This document shows positions 16,128 through 24,400 of a stretch of 64,000 nucleotides of DNA, piece by piece. Source of the DNA: BP-464 sp045805505 (GTDB lineage Bacteria > Actinomycetota > Thermoleophilia > Solirubrobacterales > Solirubrobacteraceae); assembly GCA_045805505.1 (NCBI GenBank), contig JBJMLA010000104.1, forward strand, positions 51,509 through 115,508. Direction: 5' to 3'. Below the pieces are notes generated by a model. The model was not told where the DNA came from. It was given only the letters and a program-made list of their open reading frames with translations, and ran no database searches. A program made the translations under genes and the position numbers. Every line of letters begins with the position of its first letter. Within the stretch, counting starts at the first letter, position 1.

Positions 16128-16997
16128 CTAGGCGGCGCGGCGCTTCTCGGCCCCGGCGCGACGGCGCCGCGGCCTGCCGCGCGTGGCGTGCTGCTCGATG
16201 AAGCGCGCGAGCTGGTGGGGCCGTTCGCGCTGCGGGTGGTGGCCCATGCCGTCCCACACCTCGACATGGGCCTGCGGCAGCGCGCTGCGCAGCGCCGGGA
16301 TGTGCGACCGGGAGACGAGCGCGTCGTGCTCGCCCCACAGCGCGGCCACCGGGCCGGCGAACTCGATCTCGCGGTTGGTGAACCCGCGGCGGTCCTGGCC
16401 CGCGTGGGCGATCGCCTCGACCGCGGCGCGCACGCCCGGACCCGAGCGCAGCGCCCGCCGGCGCAGGCGGTCGACGAGGTCGCGGCTGGGCAGCCGCCCG
16501 TGGGCGACGAAGGTCGAGTAGGCCGCGGTGCAGACCAGCGGGTTGAGCAGCGCCAGGGGCAGTGCGCGCTCGGCGACGTGGATGACGCCCGGCAGCGTCA
16601 TGGCCTCCGACAAGCGGATGCGGCCGAAGCCGGCGGGAGCCAGGAGGACGAGCGAGGTCACGGCGTCGGTGCGCGAGCAGGCCGCTGCGGCGACCGCACC
16701 GCCCAGCGAATGGCCGACGAGCGTGCACTGGCCGATCTCGAGCGCCTTGAGCCCGGCGACGACATCGGCGGCGTAGGAGCCGATGCGCGGCATCCGCGGC
16801 AGGTCGGACCCGCCGAAGCCCGGCAGGTCGATGGCCAGGCACGGCCGCGCCGTGTCGGTGGCCAGGCGCATCCAGCCCTCGGAGTCGTCGAGCAGGCCGT
16901 GCAGCAGGACGAGGGGGCTGCCTTCGCCCTCCCAGCGGCGCACGCGCAGGCTCCGGCCCTCTCCGATCGAGACCCGGCTGACGGCGGGCTGCCTCAT
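16128..16997 (-). CDS. Alpha/beta-hydrolase
   Basis: A 289-residue alpha/beta-hydrolase fold enzyme. The oxyanion segment LVLLHGLLDDSEGW and nucleophile elbow VGHSLGGAVAAAA are clear. The acid lies in LWGEHDALV and the catalytic His in WDGMGHHPQRERP. It has no signal peptide, so it acts in the cytoplasm; the C-terminus is a run of Arg/Lys. ATG at 16997 is preferred because longer in-frame starts would read through the divergent gene's start region. The substrate is unknown. It precedes the FAH-family gene by 15 bp, suggesting a shared catabolic role. Confidence 0.87.
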   Translation of the reverse strand: MRQPAVSRVSIGEGRSLRVRRWEGEGSPLVLLHGLLDDSEGWMRLATDTARPCLAIDLPGFGGSDLPRMPRIGSYAADVVAGLKALEIGQCTLVGHSLGGAVAAAACSRTDAVTSLVLLAPAGFGRIRLSEAMTLPGVIHVAERALPLALLNPLVCTAAYSTFVAHGRLPSRDLVDRLRRRALRSGPGVRAAVEAIAHAGQDRRGFTNREIEFAGPVAALWGEHDALVSRSHIPALRSALPQAHVEVWDGMGHHPQRERPHQLARFIEQHATRGRPRRRRAGAEKRRAA

Positions 16998-17037
16998 GAA
17001 GGGCTTCTCGGCATCCTGATCGGGCAACTTAAGGGTT

Positions 17038-18693
17038 GTGCCGGTCGCGCCGATGACCCAGGTGATGTCGAGTTCCCGGATCGGAGGACTGCTCCTGCCT
17101 GCGCTGGCGGGCTGTGCGCTGCTGCTCGCCGGTCCGGCACGCGCGGCCACGCCGCTGCCCGTCGGCTGGCCCGCGCACCTCGTGATCGGCATGAGCGATG
17201 TCGAGCACGGCGCCGGCGACCTGCGCGCCACGACCGCGCTCGAGGCCCGCTACCACTACCTCGCGGGCGGCGTGAACACCGGCGAGGGCTGGACCACGTG
17301 GGCCGGCGGCGGCGGCTCGTTCGTCAGCGACTACATCGCCGACTCCCAGGCCGCCGCGTTCATCCCGGTCTTCAGCCTGTATGAGCTGCGCCAGTCCCTG
17401 CCCGGCATCCAGAGCTCGGACGAGGCCGCGGGCGACCTGCTCAACCTCCGCACCCGCGCCACCATGCGCGCGTTCTTCTCCGAGCTCCAGACGTTCTTCC
17501 GGCTCGCCGGCCAGGCCGGCGGCGAGGTCGTGCTGCAGGTCGAGCCCGACCTGTGGGGCTACGTGCAGGCGGCGACGAGCGGCGGCGACGACGCGAGCAC
17601 CGTCCCGGCCAAGGTCGCCGCGACGGGCCTCCCCGCGCTCAAGGGCCTGCCCGACACCGCGGCCGGGGTCGCACAGGCGGTCGTGCGGCTGCGCGACACG
17701 CTCGCGCCGAACGTCGTGCTCGGCTACCACCTGAGCATCTGGGGCACGGGCGTCGACATCGCCCGCGCCGACGCCAGCGACACGCTGGTCGACGAGCTCG
17801 CCGAGCGCTCGGCCGCGTTCTACCGCTCTCTCGGCGCCCGCTTCGACGTGCTCTTCGCCGAGTTCGCCGACCGCACCCCCGGCTTCGCCCTGGACGTCGA
17901 CCAGGACGGCGGCGGCTGGTGGGACGCCGCGGACTTCGCGCGCCACGTCCGGTACCTCGGCAGCGTCTCGAGCCGCCTGAGCCGGCGCGTGATCCTGTGG
18001 CAGATCCCGCTGGGCAACCGCGTCATGCGGGCGATGAACAACACGCCGTTCCACTACCAGGACAACCGCGTCGAGTGGCTGCTCGGTCCCGACCGTGACG
18101 CCCACCTGGCCGCCTACGAGAAGGCCGGCGTCATCGGCGCGCTGTTCGGCAGCGCCCAGGCCCAGGACACGTGCGCGTGCGACGCCGCCCGCGACGGCAT
18201 CACCAACCCCCTGGCCATCAACGGCAACCGGCTGCTGTCGACCAGCGCCGACGACGACGGCGGCTACTTCCGCCGCCAGGCCAACGCGCTGGCCGCCGCC
18301 GGCCCGCGTTCGCTGCCGGCCGCGGTGGCCCGCCCGGTCAAGGCCAAGCCGCGCAAGCACCCGCCCCTGCTGCGGCTGCAGACGACCACCGACCGGCCGA
18401 GCGTCAGGCGCGGCCGGCGCATCATCGTCAGCGTGCGCATCCACGCGCTCGAGCCGGCCAACACGCTCGTCGCGGTCCAGCTCTACCGGCCGGGCGCGGG
18501 CAAGCCGACCTACCAGCTGCCGTTCCGCGGCGAGCACTTCGCCAAGAACAAGCCGCGCCGGCTGCGGCTGCGCTTCGACGTCCCACGCAACGCGCCGGTC
18601 GGCGAGTGGAGGGTCAAGGTCGGCGTGTTCGACCCCGACTGGAAGCGGCTGTATCTCTGGAGCGAGAACGCCGCGCGCTTCAGCGTCTCCTAG
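17038..18693 (+). CDS. Secreted protein with TIM-barrel-like and C-terminal beta-sandwich domains
   Basis: A 551-residue exported protein of unknown function. The signal peptide (GGLLLPALAGCALLLAGPARA) ends near residue 37. Residues about 40-420 look like a glycosidase-type (beta/alpha)8 barrel, with candidate acid residues in VVLQVEPDLWGYVQ and DVLFAEFADR and aromatic-rich loops (DGGGWWDAADF). A basic linker leads to a C-terminal beta-sandwich (about 440-551), probably an accessory or carbohydrate-binding domain. GTG 17038, ATG 17053 and ATG 17065 are all possible starts; the last still keeps the signal peptide. The stop codon overlaps the convergent cupin gene in a CTAG. Confidence 0.75.
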   Translation: MPVAPMTQVMSSSRIGGLLLPALAGCALLLAGPARAATPLPVGWPAHLVIGMSDVEHGAGDLRATTALEARYHYLAGGVNTGEGWTTWAGGGGSFVSDYIADSQAAAFIPVFSLYELRQSLPGIQSSDEAAGDLLNLRTRATMRAFFSELQTFFRLAGQAGGEVVLQVEPDLWGYVQAATSGGDDASTVPAKVAATGLPALKGLPDTAAGVAQAVVRLRDTLAPNVVLGYHLSIWGTGVDIARADASDTLVDELAERSAAFYRSLGARFDVLFAEFADRTPGFALDVDQDGGGWWDAADFARHVRYLGSVSSRLSRRVILWQIPLGNRVMRAMNNTPFHYQDNRVEWLLGPDRDAHLAAYEKAGVIGALFGSAQAQDTCACDAARDGITNPLAINGNRLLSTSADDDGGYFRRQANALAAAGPRSLPAAVARPVKAKPRKHPPLLRLQTTTDRPSVRRGRRIIVSVRIHALEPANTLVAVQLYRPGAGKPTYQLPFRGEHFAKNKPRRLRLRFDVPRNAPVGEWRVKVGVFDPDWKRLYLWSENAARFSVS

Positions 18694-19100
18694 GCCGCCG
18701 GCGGGGCCTGGTCGGCGACCGGGTCCGGGTTGCCGAGGACTGTGATCTCCGGCGCCTCGTAGGCCTGGCCGGGCACGCCGCCGACGAGCAGCAGGCGGAT
18801 TCCCTCCGGGCCGGGATGGACCTTGCGCATGACGCCCGCGCGCACGGCGCCCAGGGTGTCGGTGTCGATCGGGTGGCGCTCGCCGTCGATCTCGATCTCG
18901 CCGCCCCCGCGCAGCACCACGTAGAGCTCCTCCTGGCCGTCGGAGGCGTGGTCGTGCTCGGGGTAGCCCGACGAGTGCGGCGGGAGATCGAGGACCTGCA
19001 CGCCGAAGGCGCTGAGGCCGAGCTCCGCGCGGGCGCGCTTGAACGAGCCCCAGTAGATGGCCTCCATGTCGTCGATGCGCTTGATGCTGTAGGCGGTCAT
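18690..19100 (-). CDS. Single-domain cupin protein
   Basis: A 136-residue small cupin. Metal-binding motif 1 reads PEHDHASDGQEELYVVLRG (two His, one Glu). The second motif is degenerate. The N-terminus (SIKRIDDMEAIYWGSFKRAR) and the PxHSSGYPEHDH core resemble small actinobacterial cupins of unknown substrate. The ATG at 19100 lies 6 nt after a well-formed promoter that has a perfect palindrome between its -35 and -10 boxes, so the gene is probably repressible. Confidence 0.85.
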   Translation of the reverse strand: MTAYSIKRIDDMEAIYWGSFKRARAELGLSAFGVQVLDLPPHSSGYPEHDHASDGQEELYVVLRGGGEIEIDGERHPIDTDTLGAVRAGVMRKVHPGPEGIRLLLVGGVPGQAYEAPEITVLGNPDPVADQAPPAA

Positions 19101-19106
19101 CGCGCG

Positions 19107-19136
19107 ATCCTATGGGTTGCGTCACGCAACGCGCAA
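19107..19136 (-). promoter_or_regulatory. Cupin promoter with embedded operator palindrome
   Basis: On the minus strand TTGCGC (19131-19136), an 18-bp spacer and TAGGAT (19107-19112) form a good sigma-70 promoter 6 nt before the ATG. The spacer holds a perfect 15-bp palindrome, GTTGCGTCACGCAAC (19116-19130), placed where a repressor would block polymerase. Confidence 0.65.
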
Positions 19137-19155
19137 GGCGCGAACCCGGAAACGC

Positions 19156-19182
19156 GAACGGCCCGACGAAGTCGGGCCGTTC
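19156..19182 (-). terminator. Hairpin terminator of the HD-GYP gene
   Basis: A perfect 12-bp stem GAACGGCCCGAC / GTCGGGCCGTTC with loop GAA, about 90 bp beyond the stop of the minus-strand HD-GYP gene and upstream of the cupin promoter. Confidence 0.7.
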
Positions 19183-19272
19183 ACACATCAGCGCGGCCGA
19201 GGGGGGTATGGGGCCGCGCGTACGTCGGTCACTTTCCCACACCCCTCCGCGGGCAAACCGTCTTCAGCCGGA

Positions 19273-20697
19273 CTAGGCGACCCGTGGCAGTCCGTCGCCG
19301 GACCGCTCGCCGAAGTAGCGCCGCAGCGTCGGGTCGCCGGCCAGGCTCTGCTCGAGCGCGGCGACCACGGCCGGGCAGAAACGGGCGCCCGACTCCTGCC
19401 GCAGCTCGGCCAGCGCGCGTTGCAGCGGCAGGGCCTCGTGGCTCGAGGTGAACGTCGTCAGATCGTCGAGCGCGTCGGCGACGGCGACGATGCGCGCCGA
19501 CAGCGGGATCTCCTCACCGCGCAGCCCGTCCGGGCCGCCCAGCCCGTCGTAGCGCTCCAGGTGATGGCGGGCCATGTGCTTGATGGCCGGCGGAAGATCG
19601 AGGGGGTCGAGGAGCTGGCCCGACAGCCGCGGGATCATGTCGGCGTCCTCGCGCGGCCGCAGCATGACGCGGCCGATGTCGTGGACGACGACGCCGACGG
19701 TCAGCGCGTGCTGGTCGGCGTCGGGCAGCCCCATCTGCGCGCCGATGATCTTCGACAGCTGGCTGACGCGCTCGGTGCGCCCGGCCGCATCGGGGTCGCG
19801 GGCCTGGAGGGCGTGACCGAAGGAGATGATCGCCTGCAGGTAGCGCATGTTGGCCTGCGCGAGCTCGGCGTTGCGCGCCCGCAGCGCGTTGACCGCGGCC
19901 CGCGAGCGACTGAGGTACTGCTGCTCGCCGACCCACAGCAGCAGCACCGGGAAGGCGAAGACGAGCACCCCCGCCGGCCCCAGCCGGCGCTCGCACTCGA
20001 CGAGGAAGCCCGCGAGCAGGCCGAAGCCGACGTAGTGCGGCCACAGCCACGCGAGCTGCTCGCGCCAGGCGGCCAGCGGGCGATCCCCGCGCGCCAGCCA
20101 CATCACGACCGGCAGCAGCAGCGACGTGACCGCGTAGGCGGCCAGCGCGGCGGCCACGCCGACGGCGACCTCGGCCCCGACCGGGCCCGGGTCAGCCGCG
20201 GCCCAGACTGCGGCCGCGGCTGCACCGGCCAGACCCAACGCCCCCACGTCGAACGCCCATTTGACGGGCGGGACGCGCCGGACGATGCGGACTACGGCGA
20301 TGGCGAGCTCGGCGGCGATCGGCCCGAGAGGGCCGAACAGGAACGCGAGAGCCAGCGCGGGCACGGACGCGGGCGAGAGGTTGATGCGCTCGAAGACGTC
20401 GATCCGGATCAGATCGAGGCCGACGACGCAGACGACGAGCATGACCAGCAACCCCGGCCGTGACCTGACGGTGTCGATGGGCGACACCGCGGCGACGGCC
20501 GCCAGGCCGGCCAGCAGCGCCACCACGTACGGCCAGACGATCCGGCCGTTGCGCGGCGCGGTGCGCAGGACGGGCGGCTCGTCGGGAACGCTCTCCGGCG
20601 CAGGGGCGCCGGCCAGCATCGCGTCGAGCTCGGCGTCCGCGAGCGACCGCGCCAGGCTGGCGGCAGACTCCTCGTAGGACCGGAGGCGGGGGACCAT
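19273..20697 (-). CDS. Membrane HD-GYP-like phosphohydrolase
   Basis: A 474-residue protein with an N-terminal cytoplasmic leader (1-50), about seven membrane segments (about 55-255, a MASE-like sensor) and a C-terminal HD-type phosphohydrolase domain (about 290-450). Metal ligands are visible in VVVHDIGRVML (HD) and KHMARHHLERYDGLGG (HH). RIVAVADALDDL follows, typical of HD-GYP domains, but the GYP triplet is replaced (LGGPDGL where HD-GYP proteins have GTGYP). c-di-GMP or pGpG hydrolysis is plausible but unproven. It is the second potential c-di-GMP-degrading protein in the window. Confidence 0.85.
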   Translation of the reverse strand: MVPRLRSYEESAASLARSLADAELDAMLAGAPAPESVPDEPPVLRTAPRNGRIVWPYVVALLAGLAAVAAVSPIDTVRSRPGLLVMLVVCVVGLDLIRIDVFERINLSPASVPALALAFLFGPLGPIAAELAIAVVRIVRRVPPVKWAFDVGALGLAGAAAAAVWAAADPGPVGAEVAVGVAAALAAYAVTSLLLPVVMWLARGDRPLAAWREQLAWLWPHYVGFGLLAGFLVECERRLGPAGVLVFAFPVLLLWVGEQQYLSRSRAAVNALRARNAELAQANMRYLQAIISFGHALQARDPDAAGRTERVSQLSKIIGAQMGLPDADQHALTVGVVVHDIGRVMLRPREDADMIPRLSGQLLDPLDLPPAIKHMARHHLERYDGLGGPDGLRGEEIPLSARIVAVADALDDLTTFTSSHEALPLQRALAELRQESGARFCPAVVAALEQSLAGDPTLRRYFGERSGDGLPRVA

Positions 20698-20774
20698 GCC
20701 TTATTCACTTCGGGCGTCCTGAGCGAAAGGTCCACAACTTGGGTGATCCGTGGACATCGTGGCGAGCGAGCCGG

Positions 20775-20797
20775 TCCCCACATCTGGGGAGTACGTT
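20775..20797 (+). promoter_or_regulatory. Palindrome and -10 box before the RibD-like gene
   Basis: TCCCCA-N4-TGGGGA (20775-20790) is directly followed by TACGTT (20792-20797), which ends 6 nt before the GTG at 20804. The arrangement resembles a leaderless promoter with an overlapping operator; no good -35 is seen. Confidence 0.4.
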
Positions 20798-20803
20798 GCC
20801 TCC

Positions 20804-21499
20804 GTGACCGCCCCGGCCACCTTCCAGCGCCTCCTGCCCCCCGGCCCGCCGGCCACCGCTGCGCAGCTCGCCGCCGAGCTCGAGCTGCGCGCACTCGCGC
20901 CCGAGGACCGGCCGCTCGTCGCCGTCAACATGATCGCCAGCCTCGACGGCCGGATCACCGTCGGCGGCCGCGCGCGCGGCCTGGGCAACCGGGCCGACTA
21001 CGAGCTGTTCCACGCGCTGCGCGGCGCGGCCGACGCCGTCCTTGTCGGCGCCGGGACGGTGCGCGCCGAGAGCTACGGGCCGATGGAGCAGCTCTGCGTG
21101 ATCGTCTCCTCCAGCCTCGATCTCTCTCCGGAGCTCGGCGTGCTGCGCGCGCCGGGCAACCGCGTCCTGGTCGTGACCACCTCCGAGGGCGAGCTCGCCC
21201 CCTGCGCCGCGCAGGTCGGCTACCTGCGCACGGGCGACATCGGCGAGGCGCTCGCCCGGCTGCGTGCCGAGCACGGCGTCGCCGCGGTCGTCTGCGAGGG
21301 CGGCGCGCACCTCAACGGCGTGCTGCTGCCGTCCGGTCTCGTCGACGAGCTGCACCTCGTCCACTCCCCCATGGTCGTCGGCGGCGCCGATCCGCTGACC
21401 GTCGTGGCCGGCGGCCTGCTCGATCCGCCGCTCGAGGCCCAGCTGGTCTCCCTGACGGAGTCGGGCGGCTGGCTCTTCACGCGCTACCGCCTGGCATGA
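20804..21499 (+). CDS. RibD C-terminal-like pyrimidine/dihydrofolate-type reductase
   Basis: A 231-residue protein with the RibD_C/dihydrofolate-reductase fold. Recognisable segments are PLVAVNMIASLDGRITVGG, ADAVLVGAGTVRAE and VVCEGGAHLNGVLL, which bind NADPH and the ribityl-aminopyrimidine in family members. The deaminase domain of RibD is absent. It could reduce 5-amino-6-ribosylamino-uracil phosphate or a related heterocycle. An in-frame GTG at 20750 adds 18 residues without conservation; GTG 20804 starts VTAPATFQRLLPPGPP, like homologues, and follows a -10 box. It overlaps pcm by 4 bp. Confidence 0.85.
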   Translation: MTAPATFQRLLPPGPPATAAQLAAELELRALAPEDRPLVAVNMIASLDGRITVGGRARGLGNRADYELFHALRGAADAVLVGAGTVRAESYGPMEQLCVIVSSSLDLSPELGVLRAPGNRVLVVTTSEGELAPCAAQVGYLRTGDIGEALARLRAEHGVAAVVCEGGAHLNGVLLPSGLVDELHLVHSPMVVGGADPLTVVAGGLLDPPLEAQLVSLTESGGWLFTRYRLA

Positions 21500-22083
21500 C
21501 GCGCGAGGGCCTGCTCGCCGAGCTGCGCCCCCACATCGCCGACGAGCGGGTGCTGGCCGCGATCGCCGCGGTCCCCCGCGAGCAGTTCGTGCGACGGCGC
21601 GACCGCTGGCGGGCGTGGGACAACTGCGCGCTGGCGATCGGCGGCGGGCAGACGATCTCCCAGCCCCTGATCGTCGCGCGGATGTGCGAGCTCCTGCGCA
21701 TCGCGCCGGGCGACCGCGTGCTGGACGTCGGCACCGGCTCGGGCTATCACGCCGCGGTGCTCGCGGCGCTCGGCGCCGCCGTCGTCAGCGTCGAGGTGCG
21801 GCCCGAGCTCTCGGCGGCCGCGGCTGCACGGCTGCCCGGCGTCGAGCTCGTGGTCGGCGACGGGCGACTCGGCCATCCGCCGGGCGCGCCGTACGACGCC
21901 ATCAACGTGGCGGCGACGACCGACGCGCTGCCGCAGGCACTGCTCGACCAGCTCGCCGACGGCGGCCGGCTCGTCGCGCCGATCGGCGCGGCGGGCGACG
22001 AGCGGCTTGTCCGCGTCATGCGGCGAGGGACGCAGCTCGAGCGCGAGGACTTCGAAGCGGTGCGCTTCGTGCCGCTGGTCTAG
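21496..22083 (+). CDS. pcm: Protein-L-isoaspartate O-methyltransferase
   Basis: SAM-dependent repair enzyme of 195 residues that methylates isoaspartyl residues in aged proteins. Family signatures are PREQFVRRRDR, GGGQTISQPLIVARM (substrate loop), the SAM-binding motif VLDVGTGSGYHAAVLA, and VVSVEVRPEL. The C-terminal GGRLVAPIGA strand completes the fold. The ATG overlaps the reductase stop codon (ATGA). Its TAG overlaps the convergent STAS gene's stop in a CTAG. Confidence 0.92.
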   Translation: MTREGLLAELRPHIADERVLAAIAAVPREQFVRRRDRWRAWDNCALAIGGGQTISQPLIVARMCELLRIAPGDRVLDVGTGSGYHAAVLAALGAAVVSVEVRPELSAAAAARLPGVELVVGDGRLGHPPGAPYDAINVAATTDALPQALLDQLADGGRLVAPIGAAGDERLVRVMRRGTQLEREDFEAVRFVPLV

Positions 22084-22463
22084 ACCGGGCGGCGCAGCAC
22101 GTCGGCCAGCGCCTCTTCGACCGTCTCGAAGACCGGCAGCTCGATGTCGAGCGGCACGGAGGTCAGCCAGGCGACGAGGCCCGGGTGGGTCGCGGCGACC
22201 GCGACGTCGCAGCCCGTGACGTCGAGCTGCTCGGCGAGCGCGCCGAGGGTGGCGGTGCCCGCCGCGTCGACCGCCCGCACGTTGGTCAGATCGAGGACGA
22301 GCTCGCGCGCGCCGTGATCGTGCGCCTCGGCGGCCATGTCGGCGAACGCCGCGCTGGTCACCGCCGAGAACCACGCGCCGGAGGTGACGACGGCGGTGCC
22401 CTCGCCCAGCATCCGGGCGGATGCCTCGGACGTCTGTGCCAGGGGGTGAACCTTCGTCGCCAT
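22080..22463 (-). CDS. STAS-domain protein without the phosphorylatable serine
   Basis: A 127-residue anti-sigma-factor-antagonist-like protein. The STAS core reads ARELVLDLTNVRAVDAAGTATLGALAEQL; the position of the regulatory Ser/Thr in DSSG-type antagonists is Ala here (VDAAG). It may act without phosphorylation or simply be a STAS binding domain. It ends a five-gene minus-strand run but has a 12-bp gap from the NUDIX gene, and a weak TAGATC lies about 9 nt upstream of the ATG. Confidence 0.8.
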   Translation of the reverse strand: MATKVHPLAQTSEASARMLGEGTAVVTSGAWFSAVTSAAFADMAAEAHDHGARELVLDLTNVRAVDAAGTATLGALAEQLDVTGCDVAVAATHPGLVAWLTSVPLDIELPVFETVEEALADVLRRPV

Positions 22464-22475
22464 CGTGAGTGCGAT

Positions 22476-22946
22476 CTACCCCTGCCCAGATGGGGGCAAA
22501 CCGCGCTCGAACGCCAGGATCTCGTCGATGACGCCCGCGCGCTCCTCCGGCAGCGCGGTGCGAGGAAACCAACGTGCCAGGACCAGCTCGCAGCCGCGGA
22601 TCGCGAAGACGCGCGACGGCAGGTCGGCGCGGACGACCCCGAGCAGCTCGCGGCGGCCGCTGTGGCGCCGCCGCAGCTCGCCGAGATCGGTCAGCGAGCC
22701 GGTCACCGACAGCTCCTCCTCGAGCTCGCGCGCGGCCGTCGCCACCGGCGCCTCGCCGCGCCGCGCGAAGCCGCCGGGCAGCTCCCAGAGCTTCGGCCCG
22801 TAGGAATGACGGACCAGCAGGAGGTCGTCGTCGATGCAGACGAGGCACTTCACGCCGCGGGTCTGCGGATGGGCGAGGAGCGAGACCACGCGCACGCCGA
22901 CGTAGGCCAGCTTGTAGGCGAGCCGCCCGAGCGGCTTGGGGATCAT
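22476..22946 (-). CDS. NUDIX hydrolase
   Basis: A 156-residue NUDIX-fold pyrophosphohydrolase. The full NUDIX box GX5EX7REUXEEXGU is present in GFARRGEAPVATAARELEEE; the last glycine position is V-T. Residues 1-30 form an unusual hydrophobic N-terminus (LGRLAYKLAYVGVRVVSLL) that might associate with the membrane. The substrate (a nucleotide sugar, oxidised nucleotide or CoA) is unknown. Its ATG overlaps the stop of the uracil-DNA glycosylase gene (ATGA), suggesting a nucleotide-pool or DNA-repair link. Confidence 0.88.
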   Translation of the reverse strand: MIPKPLGRLAYKLAYVGVRVVSLLAHPQTRGVKCLVCIDDDLLLVRHSYGPKLWELPGGFARRGEAPVATAARELEEELSVTGSLTDLGELRRRHSGRRELLGVVRADLPSRVFAIRGCELVLARWFPRTALPEERAGVIDEILAFERGLPPSGQG

Positions 22947-23512
22947 GAGCCCTCGAGGTGCGCGCCGAGGCTGCGGGCGTCGTCCTCGAGCGTGGCCTGC
23001 AGCCCGCGGTTGTGCAGCGCGGCGGCCGGGTGGTAGAGCGGGAACAGCCGGCGGCCGCCGGCCTCGACGGCCTGGCCGTGGACCTCGCCGATCTTCAGGT
23101 CGGGCGCGAAACGCCGCAGCGCGTGGCGGCCGAGCGGCACCACGAGTGCGGGCTCGATGACCGTGAGCTGGGTCTCGAGCCACGGCCACGAGTGGGCGAC
23201 CTCGTCGGGCTTGGGATCGCGGTTGCCGGGCGGGCGGCCCTTGACGACGTTGGTGATGAACACGTCCTCGCGCACGAGGCCCGCGTGCTCGAGGAGCGCG
23301 GCGAGCATCCGCCCCGCCTGGCCGACGAACGGCCGGCCCTGCTTGTCCTCGTTCGCGCCCGGGGCTTCGCCGACGATGACGATCGCGGCGTCCGGGTTGC
23401 CTTCGCCCGGCACGAGGTTCGTGGCCGCTTCGCAGCACTCGAACCCGCACGGCCGATGGCCGCGGATCTCCTCGGCGACCGCTTCGAGCGCCTGGGCCTT
23501 GTCGGGGGTCAC
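22943..23512 (-). CDS. Family-4-like uracil-DNA glycosylase with altered Fe-S cysteines
   Basis: A 189-residue glycosylase that would remove uracil from DNA. Motif A is GEAPGANEDKQGRPFVG and motif B is LYHPAAALHN, both of the family-4 type. Family-4 enzymes hold a [4Fe-4S] cluster with four Cys. Here the N-terminal pair is changed to CGFECC (22, 26, 27). The downstream ligands, normally in a KCRPPGNRDP segment and a Cys about 16 residues later, are Gly (VVKGRPPGNRDP) and His-Ser (EVAHSWPWL). The start GTG at 23512 overlaps the DUF72 stop. Confidence 0.85.
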   Translation of the reverse strand: MTPDKAQALEAVAEEIRGHRPCGFECCEAATNLVPGEGNPDAAIVIVGEAPGANEDKQGRPFVGQAGRMLAALLEHAGLVREDVFITNVVKGRPPGNRDPKPDEVAHSWPWLETQLTVIEPALVVPLGRHALRRFAPDLKIGEVHGQAVEAGGRRLFPLYHPAAALHNRGLQATLEDDARSLGAHLEGS

Positions 23513-24390
23513 GCCTCGACAGTCTGCCCGAGCAGCTCGCGCAGCTGCTCGGCGGCCTCCGGGGCGTAGCTCGACTTGTTGTTGTTGAACATGACCCGCA
23601 CCTCCCGCGCGTCCTGCCCGAGACGCTCGGTCCGGCCGGCGATCTCGCCCAGCTCGTCGGCGCCGTAGACGTGGTCGAAGCGCTCGGCGACGCTGCGGCC
23701 GCTCATGTAGCCGCGCGCGTTGCGGCCGTGGGCGCGGACGTAGGCCAGCCGCTCGTGGGTGACCGCGTCGACGTTGGGCACGATCGTCGGCGAGCGGCCC
23801 TCGGGCCCGTCGACGCAGACGAACACCGCGCCGTGGTGCTCGAACCACGCGAGCGTCTCCTCCAGGCGGTCGCCCTCCAGCCAGCCGCGGTGGCGCAGCT
23901 CGATGGCCAGTGGGTGCGGCGCGGCGCGCTTGACGAGCCGGGCGAGCTCGTCGAGCGCGTGATCCTTGGGCGAGAACGCCGGCGTGAGCTGCAGCAGCAG
24001 CGAGGAGAGCTTGGCGCCGAGCGGGTCGAGCGCCTCGAGGCAGGCATCGAGCACGGTGTCCTCCAGGCGCGGGGTCAGCAGCACCCGGCCGCAGGCGTCG
24101 GTCTCGGCGCGCTCGCGCAGATCCCGGGGCAGGTCCCTGAGCTCGGCGCGGTGGCGCGACAGGAGCTTGTGGAGCTTGACGTCGAACGTGAAGTCCTCGG
24201 GCGTGACCTGCGCCCAGCGCGCGACGGTCCGCGGCGCCGGGATCGCGTAGTGCGTGGCGTTGACCTCGACGGCCTCGAAGCGCTCGGCGTAGAAGGCCAG
24301 TCGCTCGCGGGCCGGGAGATCGGCGGGGTACCAGTCCTCGACGAAGCCCGGATCCGTCCAGCTCGAGGTGCCGACGACCACGCGCGCCAT
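23509..24390 (-). CDS. DUF72 (YecE-family) TIM-barrel protein
   Basis: A 293-residue protein of the DUF72 family, a TIM barrel of unknown catalytic function. Typical segments are VVVGTSSWTDPGF at the N-terminus, FEAVEVNATHYAIP, FTFDVKLHKLLS and the C-terminal VMFNNNKSSYAPEAAEQL. It is translationally coupled to the uracil-DNA glycosylase gene (GTGA overlap). That coupling suggests a role in nucleic-acid metabolism but proves none. Confidence 0.9.
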   Translation of the reverse strand: MARVVVGTSSWTDPGFVEDWYPADLPARERLAFYAERFEAVEVNATHYAIPAPRTVARWAQVTPEDFTFDVKLHKLLSRHRAELRDLPRDLRERAETDACGRVLLTPRLEDTVLDACLEALDPLGAKLSSLLLQLTPAFSPKDHALDELARLVKRAAPHPLAIELRHRGWLEGDRLEETLAWFEHHGAVFVCVDGPEGRSPTIVPNVDAVTHERLAYVRAHGRNARGYMSGRSVAERFDHVYGADELGEIAGRTERLGQDAREVRVMFNNNKSSYAPEAAEQLRELLGQTVEA

Positions 24391-24400
24391 CGTCGACGCC

